DNA from: Undibacterium_A arcticum
GTDB lineage: Bacteria > Pseudomonadota > Gammaproteobacteria > Burkholderiales > Burkholderiaceae_D
Assembly (NCBI RefSeq): GCF_042660705.1
Contig: NZ_JBHSUQ010000001.1
Strand: one strand, 5' to 3'
DNA length: 64,000 nt
This document shows positions 36,169-45,446 of this stretch, piece after piece (position 1 is the first letter of the stretch; every line of letters begins with the position of its first letter). The position numbers and the translations under genes are program-made. The notes beneath the pieces are model-generated. The model saw nothing but the letters and a program-made list of their open reading frames with translations, ran no database searches and had not been told where the DNA came from.

Positions 36169-37503
36169 TTAGCGGCTCACCAGACGGGCCGGCACTCTCA
36201 GCACAACCGCCGCGCCGGCCACCAGCACGCCGGCCAGCACATACATGCCGATGTTGGTCGAGTGCGTCATGTCCTTGATCGCGCCGATCAGGTACGGGCC
36301 GGCGAAACCGGCCAGATTGCCAACCGAGTTGATCGCGGCAATGCCGGCGGCGGCCGCCACGCCGTTCAGGAAGGAGGTCGGCAGGCTCCAGAACAGCGGC
36401 GCCGAGGACAGCACGCCGGCGGCTGCAATGGCCAGGAATATGATCGCGATTTCAGTGTTGGTGGTGCCGGCCAGCGCACTGCCGACCAGCCCGACCGCGC
36501 CCAGCAGCATCGGGGTCACCAGATGCCAACGGCGCTCGCGGCGCTTGTCCGAGCTGCGCCCCAGCAGCAGCATGGCGATCACGGCGGCCGAATACGGAAT
36601 CGCGGTGAACATGCCAATGTTGAAGACACCCTTGATGCCCGCCGTCTTGATCAGGGTCGGCATCCAGAATGTCAGGCCGTACTGGCCCATCACGCAGCAG
36701 AAATAGATCAGCGCCATGACCCAGACACGGGCATCGGCAAACATGGCGCGCAACGATGGATGGGCTACCTTGCCTTTGGCGTCATTCTCAATGCGTTCTT
36801 CCAGCAAGCGCTTTTCGCCTTCGCTCAGCCACTTCGAGGAGCGGATGCCATCGTCCAGATACAGCAGCACCGCAATGCCCAGAATAATGGCCGGCACCGC
36901 TTCCAGGATGAACATCCACTGCCAGCCGGTCCAGCCCTGGACACCCGCGAACGACTCCATGATCCAGCCCGACAGCGGCCCGCCGATCACGCCCGACAAC
37001 GGGATCGCCGTCATGAAGGTGCTGACGATGCGCGAGCGGCGCTCGGCCGGATACCAGTAGGTCAGATACAGAATAATGCCGGGAAAGAAGCCCGCTTCAG
37101 CCAGACCGAGCAGGAAACGCATCACGTAAAAGGTGGTCGGCGTGGTGACGAACATGAAGGAGCCGGAAATCAGGGCCCAGGTGATCATGATGCGGGCAAT
37201 CCAGACGCGCGCGCCGACCTTGTGCAGGATGACGTTGCTGGGCACTTCGAACAGGAAATAGCCGAGGAAGAAGACGCCGGCACCCAGGCCGAACACGGTT
37301 TCGCTGAACTTCAGGTCGGTCAGCATTTGCAACTTGGCGAAGCCGACATTGACACGGTCAAGGTAAGCCACGACGTAACAAAGCATCAGAAATGGCACGA
37401 TGCGCCAGGTTACTTTGCGATAGACCGAGGCTTCGTCAGCGCTCGAATGGGGTGAAGCAATGCCGCCCAGATCGGCTGGGCGTGTTCCGGAAATCGCCAT
37501 CAT
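36169..37503 (-). CDS. MFS transporter, anion:cation symporter family, probable tetronate uptake
   Basis: A 444-residue major facilitator protein with 12 predicted membrane segments. RIVPFLMLCYVVAYLDRVNVGFAKL (TM1 and the start of the loop) and PAERRSRIVSTFMTAIPLSGVIGGP are typical of the sugar-acid/phthalate permease group. Start at 37503 is preceded by AGGAGACA. It lies directly upstream of ltnD on the same strand and diverges from a GntR regulator, so it is the likely importer of threonate or erythronate. The substrate is inferred from position. Confidence 0.88.
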   Translation of the reverse strand: MMAISGTRPADLGGIASPHSSADEASVYRKVTWRIVPFLMLCYVVAYLDRVNVGFAKLQMLTDLKFSETVFGLGAGVFFLGYFLFEVPSNVILHKVGARVWIARIMITWALISGSFMFVTTPTTFYVMRFLLGLAEAGFFPGIILYLTYWYPAERRSRIVSTFMTAIPLSGVIGGPLSGWIMESFAGVQGWTGWQWMFILEAVPAIILGIAVLLYLDDGIRSSKWLSEGEKRLLEERIENDAKGKVAHPSLRAMFADARVWVMALIYFCCVMGQYGLTFWMPTLIKTAGIKGVFNIGMFTAIPYSAAVIAMLLLGRSSDKRRERRWHLVTPMLLGAVGLVGSALAGTTNTEIAIIFLAIAAAGVLSSAPLFWSLPTSFLNGVAAAAGIAAINSVGNLAGFAGPYLIGAIKDMTHSTNIGMYVLAGVLVAGAAVVLRVPARLVSR

Positions 37504-37567
37504 TGTCTCCTGATATCGGTTATGAATATCTCTCTCGCCTGATTTATTGACCGCAGGGTGCGGTTGG

Positions 37568-37640
37568 CAAGTTGTATAAAAGATGTGTAGATGTATATTA
37601 TGTGTCGAACTAACGCATGTCAAGCTGTATCAAGCTGTAT
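37568..37640. promoter_or_regulatory. Three CAAGYTGTAT repeats in the tetronate divergent promoter
   Basis: CAAGTTGTAT at 37568-37577 and two exact tandem copies of CAAGCTGTAT at 37621-37640 lie between the MFS gene and the GntR gene. Repeats here are plausible binding sites for that regulator. Confidence 0.4.
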
Positions 37641-37708
37641 GTTTGTATAATTAGGTTTAGCTAGATCAATGCACTTGCAGCGGTTTTCCCAGTTGGCTGC
37701 GAGAAAGG

Positions 37709-38521
37709 ATGGACCCCATGGACCAAACGATGATTTTTACCCTGCCCGATCCGGATACCGACAATGGTGGCTTTGCCGCAGGCACGCTGGGCTCGCGCGT
37801 GGCCGACAAGCTGCTGCAGAAAATCCGTGGCGACGGCCTGGCGCCGGGTACCCGTCTGCCATCCGAGCAGGCGATGGCCCAGCATTTCGGCGTCAGCCGT
37901 ACCGTGTTGCGGGAAGCGATCGCGTTGCTCAAGGCCGAGGGCATACTCAGCACCCGCAAGGGCAGTGGCGCCTTCATCTGCAAGATGGAGGGTCCGCATG
38001 TCGCCAAGGATGACGAGCTGACCGAGCAGTCGGTGCAATCGCTGCTGAACCTGATCGAAGTGCGGCGCGGGCTGGAGTCGGAAACGGCGGCGCTGGCCGC
38101 GGTGCGCCGCACGCCGGGGCAACTGGCGGAAATCGAGCATGCCTTACGGCGCATCGAGGAAGCGGTGACGGCCGGCGTCAGCGGGGTCGAGGAAGACGTG
38201 CGCTTCCACCTGAGCATTGCCGAAGCGACCGGCAATCCCTACTGGGTCAAATTCGTGGAAATGTTCGCCGAGCCGACCCGCTCTGCGGTCAAGGTGACGC
38301 GCGCCAACGAGGCGCGGCGCGCGGATTTTTCCAATCAGGTACGCCAGGAACACGAGAAAATCGTTAGCGCGATTGCCGCCGGCGACCCGGAACTGGCCCG
38401 TATCGCAGCGGCTGAGCATATGGCGCATGCCGCCGAGCGGGTGCGTCAGGCCGATCGCGAATTCTGGCGCGGTGATGGCGGCGAGTTGGCGCGGAACCTG
38501 GTGCGTGACGCGATTATGTAG
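37709..38521 (+). CDS. FadR-type GntR regulator of the tetronate operon
   Basis: A 270-residue regulator: winged helix at about residues 25-95 (GDGLAPGTRLPSEQAMAQHFGVSRTVLREAIALL, shown in parts by LPSEQAMAQHFGVSR) and FCD ligand domain at about 110-250, with the metal-binding Asp/His pattern VRFHLSIAEATGNPYW. It is transcribed away from the MFS transporter and tetronate genes and most likely represses them. The start may be the ATG at 37709 or the one three codons later, which is better spaced from AAGGA. Confidence 0.87.
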   Translation: MDPMDQTMIFTLPDPDTDNGGFAAGTLGSRVADKLLQKIRGDGLAPGTRLPSEQAMAQHFGVSRTVLREAIALLKAEGILSTRKGSGAFICKMEGPHVAKDDELTEQSVQSLLNLIEVRRGLESETAALAAVRRTPGQLAEIEHALRRIEEAVTAGVSGVEEDVRFHLSIAEATGNPYWVKFVEMFAEPTRSAVKVTRANEARRADFSNQVRQEHEKIVSAIAAGDPELARIAAAEHMAHAAERVRQADREFWRGDGGELARNLVRDAIM

Positions 38522-38802
38522 ATAAACTGCGCGCCAAGGAAAAACACGACTGATACAGCGCATTTAACGCAGACTGTGAACTAGGGGTGCATGTCAAATT
38601 TTGGCCATGCAGTTGTGCAATAGGTGGGGGTCTCGCGGTCACGGTGTGCCATTAACGGGCCGCTCCAAGCGCCGTCACCCGATCCGGTAAAGCCGCCCCC
38701 TCGATGCGACGGTCGGACACCTGGCCTAGCCCAATGGTTCGTCCGTTCTCGAAAAGAAGGGAAAAACGCCCGTTCCGGCAAAGCGCAATCCTTGACCGCT
38801 TA

Positions 38803-38910
38803 TTGGATCGCGCGTCCGACATCTTCAGATGTGCCCGGATGCGCCGAATTGGCCTTGGCGATCACCGGGTAGCCAGCGGCCAGCGCCGATGCCGTATCAC
38901 CGCCGGCGAC
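38803..38910 (-). pseudogene. Aldehyde dehydrogenase fragment
   Basis: Thirty-six codons ending in TAA encode VAGGDTASALAAGYPVIAKA followed by HPGTSEDVGRAIQ, matching the cofactor-domain segment of ketoglutarate semialdehyde-type dehydrogenases. Neither side continues the family. The remainder of 38522-38968 shows nothing convincing. Confidence 0.65.
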
Positions 38911-38968
38911 CGACGATGAACCAAATCCGTGACCATGGATAATATTGGCGCCAATAAAGTAATTGAAA

Positions 38969-39868
38969 TCAACGCCGGATTGCCATCCGCCTGCCGATTG
39001 CCACCACCGCGATCACCGCCAGCGCAAACATGATGTTCCGCATTTCCAACAATTCGCCGTTGATCAGGGCGGCGCCGAGCAGTGTCAAGAACGGCTGGAT
39101 CAGTTGCACCTGCCCCACCCGCGCAATGCCGCCCAGCGCCAGCCCCCGGTACCAGAAAAAGAAACCGATGAACATCGAGAACAAGGACACATAGGCAAAG
39201 CCGAACCAGGCTTGCGGTGACGCGGACATGCCGTAGCGCAAGGCCAGCCAGATCGTGACCGGCAGCAATATCGGCATCGACACGATCAAGGCCCACGAGA
39301 TCACCTGCTGGCCGCCCATCGTCTGCGACAGGCGGGCGCCTTCGGCATAGCCCATGGCGGCCGCCAGCACGGCTGCCAACAATGCCAGATCGGCCAGCTG
39401 AAACTGGCCGCCGCCCTGCTGCAGCGCAAACCCGACCACGATGCCGCTGCCGACCAGCGCCGCCAGCCAGAACCCGATCGACGGCCGCTCGCCGAAGCGC
39501 AGTGCGCCAAACAACGCCGTTGCCAGCGGCAGGATCCCGAGCACGATGGCGCCGTGCGACGCCGGCACATAGCGCATCGCCACCGACGAGAACACCGGGA
39601 ACCCGACCACCACACCGAGCGCGACGATGATCAGCGATTGCCACTGGCCAGTGCTCGGGCGTACCGCGCCGCTGCGCCATAACAGCAGCGCCGAGCAAAG
39701 CGCGGCGACCACCGCGCGCCCCAGCGCCACCAGCACCGGATTGAGTTCAGCCACCGCCAGGCGGGTAAAAGGCAAGGTCAGGCTGAACAACGCGACGCCG
39801 ACCGCGCCGAGCCACATGCCGCGGGTTTCATTGCTCATTTGCATGGTGATTGCTTGATCCGCAGCCAT
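38969..39868 (-). CDS. EamA/DMT-family transporter
   Basis: A 299-residue drug/metabolite transporter with ten membrane segments forming two EamA repeats (about 17-150 and 160-295), for example MWLGAVGVALFSLTLPFTRLA at the start and FIGFFFWYRGLALGGIARVGQ near residue 230. Members export amino acids and metabolites. AAGGGG precedes the ATG at 39868, 27 bp after the threonine dehydratase-like gene, so the two are almost certainly co-transcribed. An exporter for a threonine or serine-like compound fits the context. Confidence 0.87.
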   Translation of the reverse strand: MAADQAITMQMSNETRGMWLGAVGVALFSLTLPFTRLAVAELNPVLVALGRAVVAALCSALLLWRSGAVRPSTGQWQSLIIVALGVVVGFPVFSSVAMRYVPASHGAIVLGILPLATALFGALRFGERPSIGFWLAALVGSGIVVGFALQQGGGQFQLADLALLAAVLAAAMGYAEGARLSQTMGGQQVISWALIVSMPILLPVTIWLALRYGMSASPQAWFGFAYVSLFSMFIGFFFWYRGLALGGIARVGQVQLIQPFLTLLGAALINGELLEMRNIMFALAVIAVVAIGRRMAIRR

Positions 39869-39895
39869 TGGTACCCCTTCAGGTGATCGTAATGT

Positions 39896-40864
39896 TCAAC
39901 ACGCGCTCAAAATCCGCGCAAACTGGTCATGATCGACGTTGCCGCCGCATAAAGGCAGGCCAACCTTCTGGCCTTTCAATTGCTGCTTCATCTGCATCGC
40001 TGCGGCCAGTGGCGCCGCGCCGGCACCTTCCGCCAAGTTGTGGGTGGCGACGTAATACAGCTTCATCGCAGCGGACACTTCATCATCGGTGACCGCGACC
40101 ACCTGGTCGACATAACGCAGGATGATCGCGAGCGACTCGTCATCCGGTACCCGGCACGCCATGCCGTCGGCGATCTGGGCCGTGACCGGCGATTCCAGCT
40201 TGCGCTTGGCCTCGAACGACAGCTTGTAGCTGAGCGCATGGGCCGACACCACGCCGATGATTTTAGTCGACAAGCCGAGTGCATTGCGCGCGGCGACTGC
40301 GCCGCAGATGCCGGACCCCTGCCCGATCGGCACAAAAATCACGTCCAGATCCGGCTGTGCATTCAGTAATTCAACCCAGTAGGTCGCCACGCCGCGCACC
40401 AGGTCGCGGTGCATCGACGGAATCATGTGCAGCCCTTGGCTGACCGCAAGCTGGGCCGCATGTACCCGGCTGTCCTGGAATTCTTCGCCATGTTCGATCA
40501 GATGCACGCCGAGCGCGCGCATCGCGGCATTTTTTTCCTTGCTGTTGTGTTTCGGCACCACGATGGTCGCCTGCAAACCGTGGCGGCGCACTGCGAAGCC
40601 GACCGACTGGCCGTGATTGCCGCGCGTGGCCGAAATCACGCCCTTGACCTCCGGCGACCGCTGCACCAGTTCATGGATGTACACCAGACCACCGCGCACC
40701 TTGAAGGCGCCGGTCGGCGTGTGGTTCTCGTGCTTGACCCAGACTTCGGTGCCCAACGCCTCGTTCAGCAAGGGCCAGGAATACTGCGGGGTCGGCGGCA
40801 TCGCCGCATAGACGATGGCCACGGCAGTGTCGAGTTCGGCTTTGTTCGGTAGTGCGATTGTCAT
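39896..40864 (-). CDS. Threonine dehydratase-like PLP enzyme
   Basis: Fold-type II PLP enzyme of 322 residues, with the cofactor Lys in HTPTGAFKVRGG near residue 52, SATRGNHGQSVGFA near residue 80, and a glycine-rich phosphate loop VPIGQGSGICG near residue 178. It lacks a C-terminal ACT regulatory domain, so it is a catabolic-type enzyme. The family includes threonine/serine dehydratases and hydroxyaspartate ammonia-lyases; the exact substrate is not evident. It is followed by an EamA transporter and shares a divergent region with a MocR regulator. Confidence 0.85.
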   Translation of the reverse strand: MTIALPNKAELDTAVAIVYAAMPPTPQYSWPLLNEALGTEVWVKHENHTPTGAFKVRGGLVYIHELVQRSPEVKGVISATRGNHGQSVGFAVRRHGLQATIVVPKHNSKEKNAAMRALGVHLIEHGEEFQDSRVHAAQLAVSQGLHMIPSMHRDLVRGVATYWVELLNAQPDLDVIFVPIGQGSGICGAVAARNALGLSTKIIGVVSAHALSYKLSFEAKRKLESPVTAQIADGMACRVPDDESLAIILRYVDQVVAVTDDEVSAAMKLYYVATHNLAEGAGAAPLAAAMQMKQQLKGQKVGLPLCGGNVDHDQFARILSAC

Positions 40865-40881
40865 AAATACCTCAGAATGGA

Positions 40882-41199
40882 TTATTCAACGGCGAAATTA
40901 GCAGTCGCCAAGCGACCGCCTTCTGACGACGCTACCTGCATGGATTGCCGATCACCAGGTTGCGGCGATGGCAGGAAATCGATACGGCTAAACACTTTGT
41001 CCGCCTCAATCACCACATGCCGTGCCGACGCCAGCAGCAAGCTGTCGCCGCCGAAAAGCCAGTGATCGTCAGAATCCCCCTCAATCGTGACCCAGACGCG
41101 GCCGCAATCGATACGCATCAACTGTCCGGCATCGCTTGTCACAGAAATTACCTGCCCCGGCTGCAAAACAAGAGAATCATTGACGGCGATATTTTTCAT
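40882..41199 (-). CDS. DUF2917 cupin-like small protein
   Basis: A 105-residue protein with the DUF2917 pattern: SLVLQPGQVISV, then RIDCGRVWVTIEGDSDDHWL and FGGDSLLL, ending in an unconserved tail. The sequence suggests a small beta-barrel. Its function is unknown, but such genes are often found beside MocR-type regulators in betaproteobacteria, as here, where it diverges from one and precedes the threonine dehydratase-like gene by 17 bp. GGAGTCGTC precedes the start. Confidence 0.8.
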   Translation of the reverse strand: MKNIAVNDSLVLQPGQVISVTSDAGQLMRIDCGRVWVTIEGDSDDHWLFGGDSLLLASARHVVIEADKVFSRIDFLPSPQPGDRQSMQVASSEGGRLATANFAVE

Positions 41200-41320
41200 G
41201 ACGACTCCGGATTGAATTGATGAGCTTGTTTGATGTATGCTAATCGACAAAACCAATACAGTACCAGTACAATTCACCATATAATTGAATAGACTGTCAC
41301 GGCGACGCGACCAATACACA

Positions 41321-42769
41321 ATGACCTTGCCCCCTACCCAACCGACTGCACTTATTTCGCGCGGCTCCGGCGAATCGCTGGTGGAACAGATCGTCCGCTC
41401 GATCACCTCCCGCATCGACGACAAGCTGCTGCGCACCGCAGCGCGAATGCCATCGATCCGCCAGTTCGCCGAGCAGTACAAGGTGTCGCGCTTCACTGTG
41501 GTCGAGGCTTACGACCGGCTGGTCGCGAACGGCTATCTTGAATCGCGCCGCGGTTCCGGCTTTTTCGTGCGCGAACGCGCGCAGATGATGGCTGCATCGC
41601 GCTCCGGGCAGGACACGGACCCGCGCCCGACACAGCAATTGGATGTGGTCTGGCTGATCCGCAATATGTTCCGGCAATTGCCGCCGCAAAAGATGCCGGG
41701 CACCGGTCTGCTGCCCAACGACTGGCTGGATGGCGAACTGATTGCCAACGGTCTGCGCGCAGTCAGCCGGCAGAACCAGAATCCGCTACTGCAATATGGC
41801 ACGCCGCAAGGTTTCTTGCCGCTGCGCCAGCAACTGCAGCTGAAACTGGCCGAGCTGGAAATCGCCGCCACGCCGGACCAGATCGTCACCACCTCGGGCG
41901 TGACGCAGGCGCTGGACCTGGTGGCGCGCGAGTTCACCCAGCCCGGCGACACGATCTTTGTCGACGATCCGGCCTGGTTCCTGATGTTCGGCTCGTTTGC
42001 CACCCTTGGCGCCAAGGTAGTCGGCATCCCGCGCCTGGCCGACGGCCCGGACGTCGCCAAGCTGGCGGAACTGGCGGCGCTGCACAAACCGCGGCTGTAT
42101 GTGGTCAACTCGGTATTGCACAACCCGACCTCGACCTCGCTGTCGGCCGCCAAGGCGTTCCAGGTGCTGCGCATTGCGGCCGAACATGACATCACGATCG
42201 TCGAGGACGACATTTATTGCGACATGCATCCCGGCCCCGCGGTGCAGCCGGCGACCCGGCTGGCGACGCTCGACCAGTTGCAGCGCGTGATCTATCTCGG
42301 CGGATTTTCCAAGACCCTGGCCGCCAACCTGCGGGTCGGCTTTATTGCCACCTCGCATGAGCTGGCACAGCGATTGTCGGATCGCAAGATGCTGACCACC
42401 CTGACCACGACCGAAATCGGCGAACGCGTGGTCTACAAGATCCTGTCCGAGGGCCACTACCGCAAACACGTCGACCGCATCCGCGCCAAGCTTGACACCA
42501 TGCGCGGCAAGGCCATCAGGCAGCTGGAACGGGCCGGCCTCACCATCGACGCGCCGACCCCGGCCGGCATGTTCGTGTGGGTCGATACCGGTTGCGATAC
42601 CAATGTATTGACCGAAAGGGCGATGGCCGAAGGTTATCTGCTGGCGCCGGGCAGCCTGTTTTCCCCGAACCAGCTGCCGTCTACCCGCATGCGGGTCAAT
42701 GTGGCGACCATGTCGGACCCGGGACTATTGCAGTTTTTAGAGCGCGAAAGCGCGAAATTGCGTCAATAA
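41321..42769 (+). CDS. MocR-type regulator (GntR helix-turn-helix fused to aminotransferase)
   Basis: A 482-residue protein: winged helix (about 8-75; PSIRQFAEQYKVSRFTVVEAYD) joined to a fold-type I PLP aminotransferase-like domain (about 130-480), in which VDDPAWFLMFGSF, VEDDIYCDMHPG and the Lys motif YLGGFSKTLAANLRVGF are intact. It could bind PLP plus an amino compound. The ATG at 41321 is preferred to an upstream TTG. It diverges from DUF2917, the threonine dehydratase-like gene and the EamA exporter, its probable targets. Confidence 0.88.
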   Translation: MTLPPTQPTALISRGSGESLVEQIVRSITSRIDDKLLRTAARMPSIRQFAEQYKVSRFTVVEAYDRLVANGYLESRRGSGFFVRERAQMMAASRSGQDTDPRPTQQLDVVWLIRNMFRQLPPQKMPGTGLLPNDWLDGELIANGLRAVSRQNQNPLLQYGTPQGFLPLRQQLQLKLAELEIAATPDQIVTTSGVTQALDLVAREFTQPGDTIFVDDPAWFLMFGSFATLGAKVVGIPRLADGPDVAKLAELAALHKPRLYVVNSVLHNPTSTSLSAAKAFQVLRIAAEHDITIVEDDIYCDMHPGPAVQPATRLATLDQLQRVIYLGGFSKTLAANLRVGFIATSHELAQRLSDRKMLTTLTTTEIGERVVYKILSEGHYRKHVDRIRAKLDTMRGKAIRQLERAGLTIDAPTPAGMFVWVDTGCDTNVLTERAMAEGYLLAPGSLFSPNQLPSTRMRVNVATMSDPGLLQFLERESAKLRQ

Positions 42770-42839
42770 CGGGTCAACATGCGCGATGATGCCGCTCTCG
42801 ACGCGGACCGCGCCGCTGTCGGCGCAAACTCATTTCAGT

Positions 42840-42865
42840 CTTGAAATCATCTTAACCGCCCCCAC
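42840..42865 (+). promoter_or_regulatory. Heat-shock (sigma-32-like) promoter for htpG
   Basis: CTTGAAA (42840-42846) is followed after 13 bp by CCCCAC (42860-42865), one base from the sigma-32 consensus CCCCAT, 54 bp upstream of htpG. Both elements and the spacing match the known heat-shock pattern. Confidence 0.65.
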
Positions 42866-42919
42866 CTCCGTCCCACGCATTCCACAACATCGTCAACAAC
42901 ATCGCTCCACGAGGACAAC

Positions 42920-44845
42920 ATGACCGTTTCCGACAACAAAACCGAAAAGCAAACCCTGGGTTTCCAGGCTGAAGTCAAGCAGCTGTTGCAATTGATGATC
43001 CATTCCCTGTATTCCAACAAGGAAATCTTCCTGCGCGAGCTGGTGTCAAATGCATCTGACGCGGCCGACAAGCTGCGCTTCGAGGCAATCAACAATGATG
43101 CGCTGTATGCCAATGACCATGCGTTGAAGATCAATGTGTCGTTCGACCAGGCGGCGCGCACCATCACCATCGCCGACAACGGCATCGGCATGAGCCGCGA
43201 CGAGGCGATCTCGCATCTGGGCACGATCGCCAAATCCGGCACCAAGGAATTTTTCGGCCAGCTGTCCGGCGACCAGCAAAAGGATGCGGCGCTGATCGGC
43301 CAGTTCGGCGTCGGCTTTTACTCCGGCTTCATCGTGGCCGACAAGATCACCGTCAATACCCGCCGTGCCGGCACCGCACCGGAAGACGCGGTGTGCTGGG
43401 AGTCGACCGGTGAAGGCGAGTACAGCATCGAGCCTATCGTCAAACCGACCCGCGGCACCGAGATCATCCTGCATCTGCGCGAAGGCGAGGACGAGCTGCT
43501 GTCCGGCTGGAAGCTGAAATCGATCATCCGCAAATATTCCGACCATATCTCACTGCCGATCCTGATGCAGAAAGAGGAATGGGACGAAGAGAAAAAAGAA
43601 ACGGTGCTGAAGGACGAGTTTGAAACCGTCAATCAGGCCAGCGCATTGTGGGCCCGCAACAAGGCCGACATCGCCCCCGAACAGTACGACGAGTTCTACA
43701 AGCATGTGTCGCACGATTTCCAGGGGCCGCTGACGCTTACCCACAACAAGGTCGAGGGCCGCAGCGAATATACCCAACTGCTGTACGTGCCGGCGCACGC
43801 ACCGTTCGATCTGTGGGATCGCAACAAGCGCGGCGGACTCAAGCTGTATGTCAAGCGCGTGTTCATCATGGACGACGCCGACCAATTGATGCCGGTCTAC
43901 CTGCGCTTCGTCAAGGGCGTGATCGACTCCAACGACCTGCCGCTGAATGTCTCGCGCGAAATCCTGCAAGAGTCGCGCGACGTCAAGGTGATCCGCGAAG
44001 GCTCGACCAAGCGCGTGCTGGGCATGCTGGAAGAATTGGCCAATGCCGACGAGCAGGAAAAGAAGGACAAGTACGCCACATTCTGGAAGGAATTCGGCCA
44101 GGTATTCAAGGAAGGTATCGGCGAGGACGCGACCAACAAGGAACGCATCGCCAAGCTGCTGCGGTTTGCCTCGACCCGCGACGATAGCGACCAACAAAAC
44201 GTGTCGTTCGCCGACTATGTGGCGCGCATGAAAGAAGGCCAGGACAAGATTTACTACGCCACCGGCGAATCCTACGGCGCCGCCAAGAACAGCCCGCACC
44301 TCGAAATCTTCCGCAAGAAAGGTGTCGAAGTATTGCTGCTGACCGATCGCGTCGATGAATGGATGCTGTCTTTCCTGCAGGATTTCGACGGCAAGGAACT
44401 GGTGTCGGTGGCCAAAGGCGGCCTCGACCTCGGTGCGCTGGAAGATGAGGCGGAGAAAAAGCAGCACCAGGAAACCGAGACCGAATACCACGATCTGGTC
44501 GCCAAGATGAAGGATGCGCTGACCGACAAGGCCAAGGAAGTGCGCGTCACCTTCCGCCTGACCGATTCGCCGGCCTGCCTGGTGGCCGATGAGAATGAGT
44601 TGTCCGGCAACCTGTTGCGGATGCTGAAAGCCGCTGGTCAGGCCGCACCGGAATCGAAGCCGATTCTCGAAATCAACCCAAACCATCCGCTGGTCCAGCG
44701 CCTGAAATACGAGGATGCGAAGTTCGGCGACTGGTCCAACATCCTGTTCGACCAGGCCATGCTGGCCGAAGGCGGCGCGCTGGCCGACCCGGCCGGATTC
44801 GTGCGGCGTCTGAACGAGATGTTGCTGGGACTGTCGTCCAAATAA
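42920..44845 (+). CDS. htpG: Chaperone HtpG (Hsp90)
   Basis: Bacterial Hsp90, a homodimeric ATP-driven chaperone. It has 641 residues: the N-terminal ATPase domain begins QTLGFQAEVKQLLQLMIHSLYSN with ATP-site motifs LRELVSNASDA, DNGIGM and GQFGVGFYSGF; the middle domain contains LPLNVSREILQ; the C-terminal dimerisation domain ends LNEMLLGLSSK. Length and order are standard. A sigma-32-like promoter lies just upstream and a strong terminator just downstream, so it is a single-gene heat-shock unit. Confidence 0.98.
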   Translation: MTVSDNKTEKQTLGFQAEVKQLLQLMIHSLYSNKEIFLRELVSNASDAADKLRFEAINNDALYANDHALKINVSFDQAARTITIADNGIGMSRDEAISHLGTIAKSGTKEFFGQLSGDQQKDAALIGQFGVGFYSGFIVADKITVNTRRAGTAPEDAVCWESTGEGEYSIEPIVKPTRGTEIILHLREGEDELLSGWKLKSIIRKYSDHISLPILMQKEEWDEEKKETVLKDEFETVNQASALWARNKADIAPEQYDEFYKHVSHDFQGPLTLTHNKVEGRSEYTQLLYVPAHAPFDLWDRNKRGGLKLYVKRVFIMDDADQLMPVYLRFVKGVIDSNDLPLNVSREILQESRDVKVIREGSTKRVLGMLEELANADEQEKKDKYATFWKEFGQVFKEGIGEDATNKERIAKLLRFASTRDDSDQQNVSFADYVARMKEGQDKIYYATGESYGAAKNSPHLEIFRKKGVEVLLLTDRVDEWMLSFLQDFDGKELVSVAKGGLDLGALEDEAEKKQHQETETEYHDLVAKMKDALTDKAKEVRVTFRLTDSPACLVADENELSGNLLRMLKAAGQAAPESKPILEINPNHPLVQRLKYEDAKFGDWSNILFDQAMLAEGGALADPAGFVRRLNEMLLGLSSK

Positions 44846-44885
44846 ACGGCACAGATCGGGCAAGATTGCGCGCCCGGTTCAAACG

Positions 44886-44914
44886 AAAAGAGCGACCGAG
44901 GTCGCTCTTTTTTC
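44886..44914 (+). terminator. Intrinsic terminator of htpG
   Basis: AAAAGAGCGAC and GTCGCTCTTTT pair around CGAG, and the T run continues (six T in all). It lies 41 bp after the htpG stop and may also stop convergent transcription. Confidence 0.92.
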
Positions 44915-44984
44915 ATCGGTAGCCGGTTAGTGTGTCTCAGTTCGGTCAGTACCCATACCTGATTAGATGCGTGTACATGCGAGC

Positions 44985-45446
44985 TCAATAACTGATCCCC
45001 AAACGTCGGTACAAGAAGCCGAGCACGAACAGCGGCCCGATCAGCAGGTAGCGCAAATCGTCAAAAAACGATGGCTTTTTTCCCTCGATCTTGTGACCAA
45101 TGAACTGCCCGATCCACGCCAGCACGAACACCCCGATCGACACGGGCAGCACCAGTCCCACCGGCAACGCATACAGCAGCGCCAGGAACAGGCCCGACAT
45201 CAGCAGCATGCCGACCGCAAAGAACAGCGACAGCGTGCAGTAGTAAATCAATGCCAGCACCGCTGCCGCCAGTGCCAGCCAAGGCTGCAGCGCCCAGATC
45301 AAACCCAGTACGCTGAACACGATGGCGGGCACGCATACGCAATGGATGATTTCGTTGGTCTGGTTGCGATGGCTGTCGGCATAGTTGGCGAGCAGGATGT
45401 CGATTGTCCTGGGTTTGGCTGCGCTGTGGGTGGTGTCTTGATGCAT
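44985..45446 (-). CDS. DUF962/Mpo1-like membrane protein
   Basis: A 153-residue membrane protein of the DUF962 family, related to yeast Mpo1, a 2-hydroxy fatty acid dioxygenase. The conserved histidines are in YADSHRNQTNEIIHCVCVP near residue 28 and IGQFIGHKIEGKKPSFFDD near residue 115; four hydrophobic segments lie between and after. AGGAGGCAGAC precedes the start. It is convergent with htpG and otherwise isolated; its bacterial role is unknown. Confidence 0.85.
   Translation of the reverse strand: MHQDTTHSAAKPRTIDILLANYADSHRNQTNEIIHCVCVPAIVFSVLGLIWALQPWLALAAAVLALIYYCTLSLFFAVGMLLMSGLFLALLYALPVGLVLPVSIGVFVLAWIGQFIGHKIEGKKPSFFDDLRYLLIGPLFVLGFLYRRLGISY

Noticed and set aside
36142..37455. 437-codon plus-strand frame opposite the MFS transporter
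   Set aside because: Antisense shadow rich in His, Gln and Arg, without hydrophobic or conserved pattern.
43550..44863. Minus-strand frame opposite htpG
   Set aside because: htpG is unmistakable on the plus strand; the antisense frame is a by-product of codon bias.
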